Shown here: positions 19,601-26,659 of the stretch, one piece after another | How the letters are laid out: every line of letters begins with the position of its first letter | How positions within the stretch are numbered: the first letter of the stretch is position 1 | From: Branchiostoma belcheri | Lineage: Eukaryota; Chordata; Leptocardii; Amphioxiformes; Branchiostomatidae | Length of the DNA: 64,000 nt | NCBI RefSeq assembly: GCF_001625305.1 | Contig: NW_017803069.1 | Span: forward strand, 41,388 to 105,387 | Direction of reading: 5' to 3' | Notes under the pieces: generated by a model | The model's database searches: none | What the model was told of the DNA's origin: nothing | Seen by the model: the letters and a program-made list of their open reading frames with translations, nothing else | Translations under genes and position numbers: made by a program

Positions 19601-21198
19601 TGATTTCGGAAACGGTCAGACGTTTCAGATAGCATCCACTACCTTTCGTCAGATTGTCTCCATTTATATTTGCATATCAATCAAAAGTTCGTACTTATAA
19701 ACCTGCTTTTCTGCCGACTCTCCAGTGTCGAATTTGAGTTAAAGCTGAGTCAAATCTGAGTAAAATTTAACTGCTACATGTACATTTTCCTCTTGTTGTT
19801 CCGATGCGATTTCAGAGCAACAAAATATTGGAAATATTCTGATTAAGGCAATCTTTATGAAATTGACACAAACTGCTTCACATTGGCACATTTTAATCAG
19901 TATTTCATACTTCGAGTATCTAAAACTGCAGAAACAAGCCCGAGATGGATCCTTTACTTTATGGGTGGTACCTTAAAATCATCCAAGGGTCCTTCCAGTA
20001 ACCATTTTCCTTCATAATTTTAAGTATTTGTGCTCTTTGATGCTCAATATACATTAGGATAGTGTGGTTTCAACTCAGTATGTAGATAAGTGACTAGAAT
20101 ATTGGCTTTGAAAAATCCTGTTTCCAAGCCCTAAAAACTGCACTGGATGCCTTTAAATTGCTTGCGGCTGGCAAACGTTTTAGAGCGAAAAACGGCTCTA
20201 TATAGATAAGCACCAAATACGCTTAACGGCCAACCTACCAAATGTGTGTAGGCATGCTAACACAGTCTGTCAGATTCATGGGGGAGCTTTGATATCCAAA
20301 TCCCCATCCTCCCTCAGGTCGGGCAGGCAATGAAGCCGGCGATGCGTTAGTGATTCGTACAAGGACCTACACAATTATAAGCCCATCATTTCCGCCAAGG
20401 GTACTCTTATTATTAAAGACAGGAAATCTGGGCGGGTGTACAGATACGGAACATATTAGAGGGTTTGTAGGATCTAGGATCAGACAGGAAGGTGTAATAG
20501 TATATATATGAAGGCACTGAATCGTGGGAGTCGTGACCAAGTCTCGCTGAAATATAATAATCCTGTTCAGACAGCTGGGTTATTTGAGACATAAATCGAT
20601 TTGTATATCATAAAGGTATCACAAAGTAGTGGCGCTACATGCGTGTTCATCAGATGTGATAAGGCCACAGTAAGTTAATTTTATGGATGACATCGTCCGC
20701 AGACTCCAAATCTAATGCAATAGGGCGAAAAAACACAGTGCGGGCTAAAAAAAACAGATTCCTACATTTTCAAATTTTGACATCATAAACCTTGTTAAAC
20801 AAGAAATGATACCTATATTGTGCTAAGTTTACTGCCAGCTGTACAACAACCATTTGTCACTGATACAACTTGAAAATTAAACGTTTTCAATCATTGCACA
20901 AATGGTTTCGATTCAGTGGGAACAGCACATCATGCGCGCTGATGTCATCCATAAAATTACTTGCTGTGGCCTAACTACCTGTGCCAGAGAGATAGATTGC
21001 TGAAAAAGAAAAACAAAGAGAAAGAAAGACCTACGTACCCAAGCCGTTGCCCAGAATGGCGAAGATGAAGACCAGAATGTAGCCCACGATGAGGGCCCAC
21101 TCGTAGTGTTTTGGGTAGATGGAATTCCATAGCGCCTCTATCAGGTCGTAGTCAGTCGTCGGGGTGGTGATGTTCCCCTCCTCCTGAAAACTGTCCAT
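1439..21198 (-). CDS. HCRTR-like: Gene 1: orexin (hypocretin) receptor-like GPCR, complete, eight coding exons
   Basis: Coding exons in order: 21198-21039, 10834-10656 (or its duplicate 12692-12514), 7216-6979, 6480-6355, 4683-4597, 4208-3956, 2633-2512, 1638-1439. Lengths 160, 179, 238, 126, 87, 253, 122 and 200 nt join in frame (phases 1,0,1,1,1,2,1) into 454 residues, close to the 425-444 of human orexin receptors. Seven membrane segments are readable. Orexin-receptor hallmarks are HYEWALIVGY before and in TM1, HMRTVTNYFIVNLS and LVVDIMETWFFG around TM2, VSVSVSVLTL in TM3, ERWYAIVHPLKFKST in place of DRY, CDEHW in extracellular loop 2, CWAP in TM6 and NPVIY in TM7. By family it should be a plasma-membrane receptor for an orexin-like peptide, coupling to G proteins; ligand identity is not shown. 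NPFF/QRFP receptors are the nearest alternatives, but the TM2 block favours orexin receptors. One intron uses a GC donor. Confidence 0.92.
1795..1962. repeat. Family I fold-back element
   Basis: Inverted arms at about 1799-1853 and 1906-1955 (CACCTGACCAG and ATCTCACCATATACACC pair with their complements on the left). The loop reads CGAGTGAGCGTAGCGAACG. A diverged relative lies at about 40750-40870 (GAGGTCAATATGGTGTGATAA, ACCACCGAATAAA, GAGTGAGCGCAG). Confidence 0.7.
2150..2380. repeat. Family H dispersed repeat, copy 1
   Basis: Shares long stretches with 40020-40245, including AAATTTCATTTA, GTGTCCTGTCCCCTGTA-type sequence, GGTCCAAAAAGTGGT and ATAACCGACCACTTTTGAGG. The AAAAAGTGGTC and GACCACTTTT segments form a palindrome at one end. 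Confidence 0.65.
2512..2633 (-). CDS. HCRTR-like: Gene 1 exon 7: extracellular loop 3 and TM7
   Basis: Encodes VLGSFDVTNDRGGMYAAYG, then HWLIYFNSAINPVIYGFLSG with the NPxxY motif (NPVIY). Acceptor TTCCCAG at the 2634 side, donor GTAAGTCG below 2512. Length 122 nt, identical to the gene 2 equivalent. Residues about 348-388. Confidence 0.93.
2678..3183. mobile_element. MITE-like element with 56-bp TIRs enclosing a minisatellite
   Basis: Arms 2678-2733 and 3128-3183 are inverted copies of each other with only a few mismatches (ends GACCAT and ATGGTC). Between them the unit GTGTGGAACGAAGAGAAA, and variants such as GTGTGGAACGGTGAAAAATT, repeats about 16 times at 18-21 bp spacing; a few units near the left arm are inverted. 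It lies in gene 1 intron 6, only 44 bp upstream of the exon 7 acceptor. It is non-coding; the open frames across it are consequences of the repeat. Confidence 0.85.
3340..3640. repeat. Family Q repeat, fragments
   Basis: Contains ACTGACCCAGTGAGACTTGT near 3355 and GACGTTAACACTGGTCGAAAG near 3564, both matching the more intact copies at 3770-3935 and 51620-51790. Intronic in gene 1. Confidence 0.55.
3770..3935. repeat. Family Q repeat, near-intact copy
   Basis: Reverse complement of the 51620-51790 copy: CTAGTGTTAACGTCACACTT, CACTGGGTCAGTCTACTGAG, CCAGAGTGACTGGTCGAAAG and CTCTAGGTGAGAGAAC. It ends about 20 bp from the exon 6 donor of gene 1. A further fragment is at 25735-25800. Confidence 0.75.
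3956..4208 (-). CDS. HCRTR-like: Gene 1 exon 6: intracellular loop 3 and TM6
   Basis: A Ser/Pro-rich loop containing two YTVSPADE/HTVSPAEE-like repeats leads into FARRKVARMLIAVVIIF and AVCWAPSMVMNFMKR. Acceptor CACCCAG at the 4209 side, donor GTAACT below 3956. RRKxARM matches orexin receptors; the TM6 motif is CWAP instead of the CYLP of human receptors. Residues about 264-347. Confidence 0.92.
4325..4590. mobile_element. Family D MITE-like element, copy 1
   Basis: Shares GCAAATGTATAATGTTTACC, TTCGCATATGGTCTGC, ATTGCAACATGATGTAACC, GGTTCAGGTCATTGA and AGCAAAAACAATATGTTTTC with copies at 8088-8372, 10864-11151, 12722-13009, 55430-55634 and 61212-61455. Several copies begin with TTTACCTTCGC and end with GCGAAGGTAAAC, i.e. 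short inverted termini. This copy abuts the exon 5 donor. Confidence 0.8.
4597..4683 (-). CDS. HCRTR-like: Gene 1 exon 5: basic segment of intracellular loop 3
   Basis: Encodes ALKVTGNDVGKRRGS and then a basic stretch ending RRSLRLKN. Donor GTGAGT below 4597. It is a symmetric phase 1-1 exon, so skipping it keeps the frame. Two acceptors six bases apart are both usable in frame (after GACAG for 4683, or after CATTAG for 4689, adding two residues). Gene 2 has no clear counterpart. The frame is open and bounded by splice sites, but family similarity is weak here. Confidence 0.7.
4772..4866. repeat. Small fold-back
   Basis: AGCCTGGGTGCCAGA at the left and GGCCTGGCATCCAGGCTAG at the right are imperfect inverted repeats about 90 bp apart. 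The rest of 4870-6350 (intron 4 of gene 1) shows no recognisable feature. Confidence 0.45.
6355..6480 (-). CDS. HCRTR-like: Gene 1 exon 4: TM5
   Basis: Encodes ENTFYGQIYHSAILGLIYIV, then PLCIISIAYTMIVWKLWSNQ. The conserved TM5 proline and the KLWSxQ end match orexin receptors. Acceptor TTCCAG next to 6480, donor GTGAGT below 6355. Residues about 193-234. Confidence 0.9.
6979..7216 (-). CDS. HCRTR-like: Gene 1 exon 3: TM3, TM4 and extracellular loop 2
   Basis: Begins MVSVSVSVLTLCAVAVERWY and continues AIVHPLKFKSTPARAR; loop 2 has YVMCDEHW with the Cys expected to bond to the TM3 Cys. Acceptor CCACAG, donor GTGGGT. A stronger-looking GTAAAG four bases on would break the frame with exon 4, so GTGGGT is chosen. 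Length 238 nt, identical to gene 2. Confidence 0.93.
7385..7651. repeat. Inverted duplication of a retrotransposon 3' coding end
   Basis: Arms 7385-7496 and 7540-7651 (112 bp each, about three mismatches, 43-bp spacer). Both arms encode the same non-LTR retrotransposon C-terminal block: RRILGIRWFDHVSNDDL, and in a shifted frame RLRLFGHIARAEPTRL. The right arm reads on the plus strand, the left arm on the minus strand. Gene 1 intron 2. Confidence 0.85.
7680..8020 (-). pseudogene. Decayed non-LTR retrotransposon reverse transcriptase fragment
   Basis: Minus strand reads VTVTYLDYADDVT (the YADD catalytic box), then after a frameshift LQLALQAMDVETQPLGLMIS, WDKTKVQSLSD and VDRFCYLGG, all typical of the RT palm and following region of non-LTR elements. 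The frameshift right after the catalytic box, and the missing upstream part, mark it as dead. It joins the inverted duplication at 7385-7651. Confidence 0.8.
8088..8372. mobile_element. Family D MITE-like element, copy 2
   Basis: Same sequence blocks as the 4325-4590 copy: CAAAGCAAATGCATAATATT, TTCGCATATGGTCTAC, ATTGCAACATGATGTAACCC, AGCAAAAACAATATGTTTTC. About 30 bp around the CAGACGTCTGGT block are duplicated within it. Gene 1 intron 2. Confidence 0.8.
8590..9000. mobile_element. Family G fold-back element, copy 1
   Basis: TTCCCAGGATGCATAGCGCC at the left occurs twice in tandem, and CGCTATGCATCCTGGGAATG near 8970 is its complement; AACACCACAGGAACACAAAATT is internal. Copies at about 50640-51045 and 54595-55275 share these blocks. 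Confidence 0.75.
9484..9826. mobile_element. Family P repeat, copy 1 (allele A)
   Basis: Blocks ATGAAATATTTAGATCCTGT, GGTGACTGTGTCTTCTTCTC, CCAGCTGTCAAGGAGGTCAT, AGATGTAGATGTGATTAATG and a CACACACACGGACACAGACA tail recur at 12138-12478, 28690-28975, 32405-32665, 32945-33060, 53400-53665 and 61845-61985. A shared 64-codon minus-strand frame belongs to the repeat and is not a gene. Confidence 0.8.
9827..10621. mobile_element. Family R insertion with an ACGG microsatellite, present in one allele only
   Basis: Absent from copy B, where CAAAAAC joins AATACTTCC directly. The insert ends with GACAGACGGACGGACGGACG and then ACCTCCATGACACATTTCATGGAGGTAAC. Internal AGCCGCTAGGGGGCCCAAA is shared with the 41690-42035 element (CCCCTAGCGGCTTCC on that strand). 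The ACGG run near one end recalls mollusc 'pearl' and Helentron-derived non-autonomous elements; that comparison is inference. Confidence 0.65.
10656..10834 (-). CDS. HCRTR-like: Gene 1 exon 2 (allele A): end of TM1, TM2, loop 1, start of TM3
   Basis: Encodes VCVVVARNSHMRTVTNYFIV, then NLSAGDLLVTIICLPPTLVV, then DIMETWFFGETMCKVFSYMQ, with the TM3 disulphide Cys in MCKV. Acceptor CACACAG; donor GCAAGT, a GC-AG intron, where gene 2 has GTAAGT at the same place. Length 179 nt. Identical to 12514-12692, so only one of the two belongs in any one transcript. Confidence 0.93.
10864..11151. mobile_element. Family D element, copy 3 (allele A)
   Basis: GCATAATATTTACCTTC to CTTCTGCGAAGGTAAACCC, starting about 30 bp upstream (in gene sense) of exon 2. 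Gene 2 exon 2 has a family D element at the equivalent position (61212-61455). Confidence 0.78.
11225..11365. repeat. Family J repeat fragment (duplicated at 13085-13222)
   Basis: CCCCGACCTACTCCTAACCA, TGGGCGAAGTTCGGCTAATG and GTGACATGGGCTT match larger copies at 38655-38895, 52870-53180, 56165-56412 and 61990-62085. The remainder of 11365-12106 is unremarkable apart from an AATG-type microsatellite at about 11949-11980. Confidence 0.65.
12107..12126. other. Assembly gap (20 N)
   Basis: A run of exactly 20 N, likely a placeholder, separates the two copies of the duplicated block. It joins contigs whose flanking sequences are allelic, so true spacing and order here are unknown. Confidence 0.98.
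12138..13970. repeat. Duplicated block, copy B, right of the assembly gap
   Basis: Repeats 9484-12106 without the 795-bp insertion; the coordinate offset to copy A is 2654 before the insertion point and 1858 after it. Contains family P (12138-12478), exon 2, family D (12722-13009), family J (13085-13222) and the AATG microsatellite. The unique sequence of intron 1 continues at 13971. Confidence 0.88.
12514..12692 (-). CDS. HCRTR-like: Gene 1 exon 2 (allele B), duplicate of 10656-10834
   Basis: Same 179 nt with the same acceptor and the same GC donor (GCAAGT), and no difference from allele A in the exon. If both were real exons in series, a transcript would encode TM2 twice (60 extra residues, still in frame), which no receptor of this family has. 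Confidence 0.9.
14462..14830. mobile_element. Family E MITE, copy 1
   Basis: Starts AAAGGCATCCAATGCAATTT followed by CAGGGCGACAAAGC and ends near GCTGCCCTGAAAATGCAC, the inverted terminus. Internal markers are ATGAGGAAATCAGTCTGATG, TTTGAAATAGCCCCAAAATA and GCAACCGTTTTCTGCC. Other copies: 19795-20157, 23636-23866, 27549-28063, 44586-44922, 48880-49232, 49848-50148, 57997-58562, partial 59502-59710. Confidence 0.8.
15215..15640 (-). pseudogene. Non-LTR retrotransposon RT C-terminal remnant
   Basis: Minus strand reads SHRRNVASLSLFYRYFHGHC, SAELTQLVPPLTFKRSTRFS and SFYSDSFLPRSAKP, then a stop where W is expected, then NSLPDKCFPPTYNLQAFKSN and VHRHLLT. This is the conserved 3' coding end of Jockey/CR1-type elements. 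The internal TAG and lack of upstream domains mean it is inactive. Lies in gene 1 intron 1. Two minus-strand open frames here reflect this remnant. Confidence 0.8.
15989..16401. mobile_element. Family A MITE, copy 1 (left end truncated)
   Basis: Right end GATGTCATCCATAAAAATTA then CTTGCTGTGGCC, the family A terminus; internal TTTCGGCATGTTGACCACTG, CCATCCACGTTCCGGCATGG and GCGCGCGCTGATGTCATCC. Family A termini are inverted (GGCCACAGCAAGTAATTTTA and complement), about 35 bp, flanked by TTA/TAA. Other copies are listed separately. Confidence 0.82.
16703..17115. mobile_element. Family A-type MITE with a different interior, copy 2
   Basis: GGCCACACTGTCTTAATTTT with ATGGATGACGTCCTCTGAAG at the left; CGCGCGCGGATGTCATCTAT and CACTGTGGCC at the right. 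The interior (CTAAACCGGTACCACAGGAA, CCGCCGGCGGCTCCCTATTG) is unlike other family A copies. The 16402-16702 spacer shows nothing I recognise. Confidence 0.72.
17570..17785. mobile_element. Family L element, diverged copy
   Basis: CTTACTCTCCAAGCAGAGAT at the left and GCAGCCACCGAAAGATCTGT then TTGGAGATTAAAG at the right resemble the termini of the 22207-22383 hairpin and a partial copy at about 27350-27450 (AAAGATCTGCTTGGAGATTA). Nothing recognisable lies at 17116-17569 or 17786-18440. Confidence 0.5.
18441..18893. mobile_element. Family A MITE, copy 3 (right end truncated)
   Basis: GACCACAGCAAGTAAATGTT and ATGGATGACATCCTCCG at the left; interior with ACAAGGCGGG, TAAACAAGAAATTATACC and CCATCCACATTCCGGCATGG; lost after CCACTTTCAGAGGG. 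From 18900 to about 19640 there are two near-identical blocks (CTGGTTGATTTCGATCTCGT near 19050 and 19206), a separate local tandem duplication. Confidence 0.75.
19795..20157. mobile_element. Family E MITE, copy 2
   Basis: GATTTCAGAGCAACAAAATA at the left; AAAAACTGCACTGGATGCCT then TTAAA at the right, with TGGGTGGTACC and CCTTCCAGTAACCATTTTCC inside. A diverged subfamily shared with 23636-23866 and part of 57997-58562. Confidence 0.7.
20663..20971. mobile_element. Family A MITE, copy 4 (internally deleted)
   Basis: GGCCACAGTAAGTTAATTTT to AAAATTACTTGCTGTGGCC, both termini present. The stretch holding the CCGGCATGGC block of other copies is missing: the sequence jumps from GTGGGAACAGCACATC to ATGCGCGCTGATGTC. 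It lies about 65 bp 3' (in gene sense) of gene 1 exon 1, in intron 1. Confidence 0.82.
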
Positions 21199-21253
21199 CT
21201 CTTCCCGCTAACTCTCACCGGAGATGTCAGCATCCTGCATGGTTCCACCGCCG
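21039..21253 (-). CDS. HCRTR-like: Gene 1 exon 1: 5' UTR part, start codon, N-terminus, TM1
   Basis: Translation starts at 21198 (MDSFQEEGNITTPTTDY, with a likely N-glycosylation site NIT), followed by HYEWALIVGY and FIFAILGNGLG, where GN is the TM1 signature. An upstream ATG at 21240 is in frame but meets TAG after ten codons, so 21198 is the start. A credible acceptor (TTTCCCTAG at about 21254) suggests that 21199-21253 is 5' UTR spliced to an upstream non-coding exon. Donor GTACGT below 21039. Confidence 0.88.
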
Positions 21254-21311
21254 CTAGGGAAAGTCGAAATTTACGTTGAAAATGCGATCGTTAACTGTAT
21301 AGCCTATATAC

Positions 21312-21493
21312 GTGCAGGCCTCCGGGCGGATTGGAGTTTTGATACTGCGTTTTGTAGAATTTTTAACGCTTGTATGTGGCGGGTACAAACCTTCTCTGGG
21401 CAGCTGGTTGTATGTAGGATGGTCGGTAAAAGAACGCGTTAAAAAGTCTACAAAATGCAGTATCAAAACTCCCATCCGCCCGGAGGCCTGCAC
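21312..21493. mobile_element. Fold-back element upstream of gene 1 exon 1
   Basis: Arms 21312-21369 and 21436-21493 are inverted copies of about 58 bp: GTGCAGGCCTCCGGGCGG, TTTTGATACTGC and TTTTAACGC pair with their complements. Open frames across it on both strands mirror each other and are not genes. No recognised feature follows at 21494-22206. Confidence 0.8.
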
Positions 21494-22206
21494 AGGAGGC
21501 TACATCAACTGGACAATATATAGAAACATCCAATGCGAAAGGTATTATCAATGGATGAAACAACTGATTGATCAAAATGTACAACATAGCACACAACAAA
21601 GTGATAGGATTTTATATCTCCATCTAAACGAGACCAAACACTTCGTGTGTATACCATCGCAGCTAGCACTCCGTAGAGTGTCACAAAAATGCATTATTCG
21701 CCCCTTTCCCTGCAATATAGCACCGATAAACACGGAAACGTTTCACGTTACTGTCATCCCCACGATGCACATTGGATAATGATAACGGCCCATCACTTGT
21801 GTCAAAAGACATCCACACACCGCGACAGTTTTAGCAGCCGTATTCATGGCGCTCATACCTGTGTTCTACCCCCGAAGTTATATCCCACAGGCAGAACGTG
21901 GGTGACATACCAATTCGCGTCGTAGTAACCATTCCACGTACTCATTTTCACCCCCTAAATCTTTCCGTCTGACACCATATGCTTTGTGTCTCTCGGAGTT
22001 CTCCGCATCGCATGAAATCTAAAGTATGTTTAGAGCTCCTTTTTGTGTGAAAGGCGCTTCATATCCGTTTGACAGTATAGCCTGGGCGGTGATACTTCCA
22101 AGAATTCCAGTGTCACGGACCTTAGGATACTGACACGCTCCAACTTAAACAAGGCGTGCAGTGAGTTCAGATGAAGAGAAGAATTTCTCACCTAGCCCTG
22201 AGCAGG

Positions 22207-22383
22207 TACTCTCCAAGCAGACGTTTGGGTTTTCGGCGTGTTTTTAAGGCTTTTTTATTGGGGTTTCTTTTTTACACTGGAATTAGCGTTGGAAAATTCC
22301 AGTGCAGAAAAGAAACCCCGATAAAAAAAAGCCTAAAAACACGCCAATAATAAGACAAAACCCAAACGTCTGCTTGGAGAGTA
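22207..22383. mobile_element. Family L near-perfect 177-bp hairpin
   Basis: TACTCTCCAAGCAGACGTTT at the left is the exact complement of AAACGTCTGCTTGGAGAGTA at the right. Pairing continues through CGGCGTGTTTTTAGGC-like, GGGGTTTCTTTT and CACTGGAATT blocks to a short loop around AGCGTTGGA. A MITE or, if transcribed, a long double-stranded hairpin RNA. Confidence 0.85.
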
Positions 22384-23635
22384 GGGACAGAGCCATCACA
22401 TACTAAGAGGAACTGAGAGAGAGAGAAATTGTTTTCTGAATCTCCTGTCTCTTTCCTTGCAGGCGTGATGACTCAATAAGCTTTGAAAAAATTCTATCTG
22501 GCACCAGTGAGATTTCGTTCGGAAATCAAACGCGAAAGAATATCATTAAGTTCATTCTAATTGTCAAAACAGCATAGGTGACTATTTGATTCCCTGAATA
22601 AAATCAAGCCCTTGTTTCTTTCTATTGGAACCGTCAGTAATTGTGTGTCCTTTCTTCTATTGGTATGTCACCGTATGAAACATTCAACTCACTCATGAAT
22701 ACCTATAAGTTGGTAAGCGTGAGCGTTATAATTATATTAATACTAGTCAAAATTGTAGATGGATATTAATGTCGTATGTATTAGGACTCGGAAGCTTTTG
22801 TTTAGTTGATTTTGTTTTTACGTTCTATTCAAGCACTTGTTAAAAGGTACGTAACGGAAAGAAAGACGTTTTATTTACGTGACATTTACTCGTGTGGAAA
22901 ACGTTAAAACATTGTTAGATTTGTCTTTCAGTTGCCTTTCCGAAATTCCTCAGACTGCTGGAAAAATTTTACCGCCTTTGATATCTCTTTACGTGGTTCG
23001 TAAAGTTGGTTTGAATGTCTTTTTTCGTGCTGTGCTATTCAAAACGATTTCAGGGATTTTTGCAGCACTAAGATATATAAGAGGACAGATTGTTCTTTTC
23101 TTTCAGCTGCCTTTCCGAAATCGTTCTGCTGGAAATATTTCACCTACTTTAATATCTCTTTACGCAGTTCGTAAAGTTGGCTTGAATATCTGTTTTTCGT
23201 GCTGTGCTATTCAGAACGATTTGGGGGATTTCCGCAGCACTAAGATGGGAACATTGATAGGTCAAAGTCAATTGCGATGACGCACGTGCAGACATCCTGT
23301 CGCGCGAGAATGTGTTCTAAATAAAGGTGTACCAGACGCCTTAATATCGCGAATTGCAGCATGCATGATTTACCTCAACCTGTAGACACCTAGAGCTTGA
23401 TATGTGTTACAAGTATGCAACCTGTGGTAACATTGAAAATTACCTGCACCAGACAAGTTATACCTGCACCACTCAGACTTTGAGAAGTATGGATCATAAG
23501 CACAATTTTTCAGAAACCATTGCCACTATATAGGTGGTAAAAAAATTAATGCATTGTGAGTTTTGTTTTTCATACCTGAAATAAAAAATGAAAGAAATGA
23601 AAGGAATGAAATTTAGTACAAACCCATCACATGAA
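22384..23635. other. Non-coding stretch with a local duplication
   Basis: Two diverged copies of about 145 bp at 22925-23070 and 23100-23245 (CAGTTGCCTTTCCGAAAT/CAGCTGCCTTTCCGAAAT; CTCTTTACG..GTTCGTAAAGTTGG; GCTGTGCTATTCA). A 133-codon plus-strand frame (22879-23280) spans both and contains the two repeats as protein. It has no recognisable domain and is not called as a gene. Confidence 0.55.
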
Positions 23636-23866
23636 CCAGTACAAGAGGAGTACTTTATTTTTTGGGTGGTACCCTAAAAATCAGCCCAGGGGCCTTCCGG
23701 TAACCATTTTCCGTCAGAAATTTGGCAACTTTTGCTCCATGAGGGTCAATATACATGAGATAATGTAGATAACGTATGTAGATATAGTATGTAGATAAAT
23801 AACTAGAATATTTGCTTTGAAAAATTGGGTTTCTACGCCCTAAAAACTGCACTGGATGCCTTTAAC
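23636..23866. mobile_element. Family E MITE, copy 3 (partial)
   Basis: TTTTGGGTGGTACCCTAAAA, GGCCTTCCGGTAACCATTTT and CTAAAAACTGCACTGGATGC match copy 2. The left terminus is missing. Confidence 0.65.
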
Positions 23867-24375
23867 AGGCGAGAGGAAAACTCCACTTTGTTAGCTGTGT
23901 ACAATGTTCCTTATCGGAGGCTGCCACTATATATTTGCCTCCCGGACAAATAGTGGCAATTTGGGAAATACGATTTTTACAGGAATTAGTTTTATCCTTT
24001 TAAATATACCCTCCAGGGAAACATGTAATTTGTTATGTTTCTGAGACCTAAGCTTCCGATGGATAAAAAAGAAAGATATTTACACTCATCCTTCCTTTCC
24101 TGTATATAACAGGTATTAAGCAACTTTCTTGATGAGTCCTAAGTCTTAACATTACGGGGCCCACCTACGAAGAAGTAATATTGAAAATTGGTGTTGAATT
24201 TCCGGTGCGCTATGGGTGCCATTTTTCAAGTCTGTGTACAGTAAGAAGTAGAGCGATTCTTTAGCTGTGGCCTGGGGCAAAATCTCCTGAGAAAATCCAC
24301 GGGATACACAATTATAGACAACAAAGCTAAATCAACAAATGTTCCATTTTGCCCCTCACACAGGCTTTGGTCTAA

Positions 24376-24889
24376 GGCCATGTTGATTTGATTATATGGA
24401 TGACATCCGCGCGGGCATGAATTTTCGAACCGTTTACAAAGAAAAGTTTTCGACCAAACTGTAAATCGTACAAAGTAGCTGCACAATGAACAAATATATG
24501 CCGTTAATTGCAATGAAATATTTGCAATGCCGTATAGATCTAGAATGCCAAAATAAATTCCAACTTGTGGAGAAATGGACACGAAGAGTCTATTGTTCGA
24601 CAAATCATACTTTGTTCTTAGTCAAATTTGTTTGGAAACCGATACTTATGTCATAGTTTGCGAAAACAAATTCCAAAGGAAAAGCAGATAACGTTAAGAA
24701 ATGAAAATCAAGAGTTTATTATTGTTTATGTTTATTATTTAGAGTTTACTATCATTTGTTCAACCTTCATGACTACATAGATTTCATAATGGAGGCAAAT
24801 TTGTTCGCCAATCTTTTTTTATTCGCACGCTCGCATTAGTTTTGAAGTTCCCAGAAGACGTCAAGCATATAATAGCATCAACATGTCCT
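24376..24889. mobile_element. Family B MITE, copy 1
   Basis: GGCCATGTTGATTTGATTAT then ATGGATGACATCCGCGCGGG at the left; TATAATAGCATCAACATGTCC at the right (diverged terminus). Internal CGACCAAACTGTAAATCGTA. Family B termini are inverted and flanked by TAA/TTA. Other copies: 29139-29536, 31691-32263, 42949-43310, 62619-63024. Confidence 0.82.
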
Positions 24890-25260
24890 AATCAACGGAT
24901 CACGAATGTCTGAAACACTCCATACAGATTGTGCCAGATCCCCCGTTATCGTGCCCAGGAGACATCCCGGGGGCTCAGTCTGATTTGGAAGTATCCAAAG
25001 AATCCCGACTATAAAGTATCTGTCTATCTTGTAACAGTGGGAAATATCTCTTCTTCTTCTTCTTCTTCAAAGTACATGTCAAACTTCATTAGGTTGAAGG
25101 CTCATGACATGGGGGGGGGAGTGAGGGGTGGTCGCTTTCTTGTAAGTTTGTATGGGGTGAGTAAGAGGAGGGAGGGACCCAGCTCCTCAATGGGCAGGGG
25201 CGCTACTCCCTGTCCGCCACCCTGCAGGTAGCGGTGAGTACCCGTACTGTGAATGGGAGA

Positions 25261-25610
25261 CTAAAGGTTATTTAGGTCATTTTTGAATGCTTGTAGGGTC
25301 TTGGCTTTGACTATGTGTTCTGGAAGTTTGTTCCAATCTCTGACTGTTCTTGGAAAGAATGAGTTTAAGTGGTAGTCTGCACGCGAAAATGGAGGGTGAA
25401 AGGCAAGACTGTTTTCTGTGCGTGATGCAGTTGACAGCCCTTTAGTGACAAGAGGCATCTGTGTGGCTACGATATTGTTTGTAATTTTGAAAAACATGAT
25501 CAGCCTAGCTCTACGCCTCCTCTCCACAAGCAGGGGCCATTCAAGTGAAGACAACATATTTGTCACACTAGACTGGCGTCGGTAACGATGGAGGGCAACC
25601 TCATAACCTC
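25261..25610 (-). pseudogene. Non-LTR retrotransposon RT C-terminal end
   Basis: Minus strand reads ALHRYRRQSSVTNMLSSLEW, PLLVERRRRARLIMFFKI, AFHPPFSRADYHLNSFFPRT and VRDWNKLPEHIVKAKTLQAF, then a stop. FFPRTxRDWNxLP is the usual C-terminal motif of these elements. The frame is open, but only the last 115 or so codons are present. Confidence 0.8.
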
Positions 25611-25734
25611 ACAACTTATTATGGCATGGATGCTGAAGTCCCCAGACAGACGTATCATTCAAAATTACGTTATGTAACTGGACGTTCCATATTGCTGGAC
25701 AGCACGTTACAAGAACTCACCAATACGTTACCTT

Positions 25735-26275
25735 TTTAAAGTTAAAACTTAAGATCCAACACAATAATTTATGGTCTATCACCTAGAGCTTTCGATGGCT
25801 TTCGTTTGTGTGTGTAAGTTTGTGTGTGTGTTTGTATGTGTGTTGTTCTCAGAAAAAAAGTGGCGTGAGTTTGGGCCTCCAAGCAGCTTATTTTGGTACT
25901 GCAGGAACTAGTTAACATATAACGTTCGACAGGTCACTTTCGGTAAGAAAATATGTGTGCAGTTGGAACTAAGCACTCCTTGATTGTATTCGTAATGATA
26001 TTTGCGTTTAAGGGGAGTGTTTTCTGGTGACTAACTTTGGAAAACAAGTTTTCAATCATTGTACAAATGGTTTTGATTCAGTGGGAACATCACATGTACA
26101 CAGCCACCATCACATATAAAAGGAATGAAATACTTCACTGCGTCAAAGTAAAAGACACAAGAATAAATCAGAGCCTTGTCCTGTCTCCTCTCTTCATATC
26201 TATCTGCCATCCATGTTAGTTCCGGCATGGCAACAGACATCTTTGCCCATTTTCGGCATGTTGACCACTGTCAGA
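25735..26275. repeat. Family Q fragment, GT-rich stretch and family A fragment
   Basis: 25735-25800 has AAGATCCAACACAATAATTT and CACCTAGAGCTTTCGA (family Q). 25800-25935 has GT-rich sequence and GCCTCCAAGCAGCTTATTTT then GGTACTGCAGGAAC, resembling family R. 26036-26275 is a family A fragment lacking both termini (ATTCAGTGGGAACATCACAT, TTTCGGCATGTTGACCACTG). Confidence 0.6.
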
Positions 26276-26659
26276 GCAACATTTACTTGCCCCATATGCA
26301 CTTGAAATCTCATCAAGATACCATTCGCACGTAGTCAGTTCTAAGGTCTAAAGAGAGATTCTCCATAAGATTCTGCGTGAAACGGCTATCTGATTGATAA
26401 TGGTGTAGCTGACACTTTAAAGGTTTCCACATTACCGTTCCGTAAAGGGGATCTATAGGTATGATGGATGGAGACTGACCAAGAGGTCACGGCCCGGAAT
26501 GACCTCTGTCTGTTCTGTCCGGAGGACGTGGTCCGGCCAGAAACTATGAAGGAACTTTTGCGGGCGAGAGTATAGGAAGGCTTCTGTCACATATTACCAA
26601 ATATGGTCTGCTTTCTAAAATTATAATTAAAGTTCGTCTGTGTTGGTAGTAATCATAGT

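Noticed and set aside
22879-23280. 133-codon plus-strand ORF
   Set aside because: It spans a local DNA duplication and no domain or splice context supports it.
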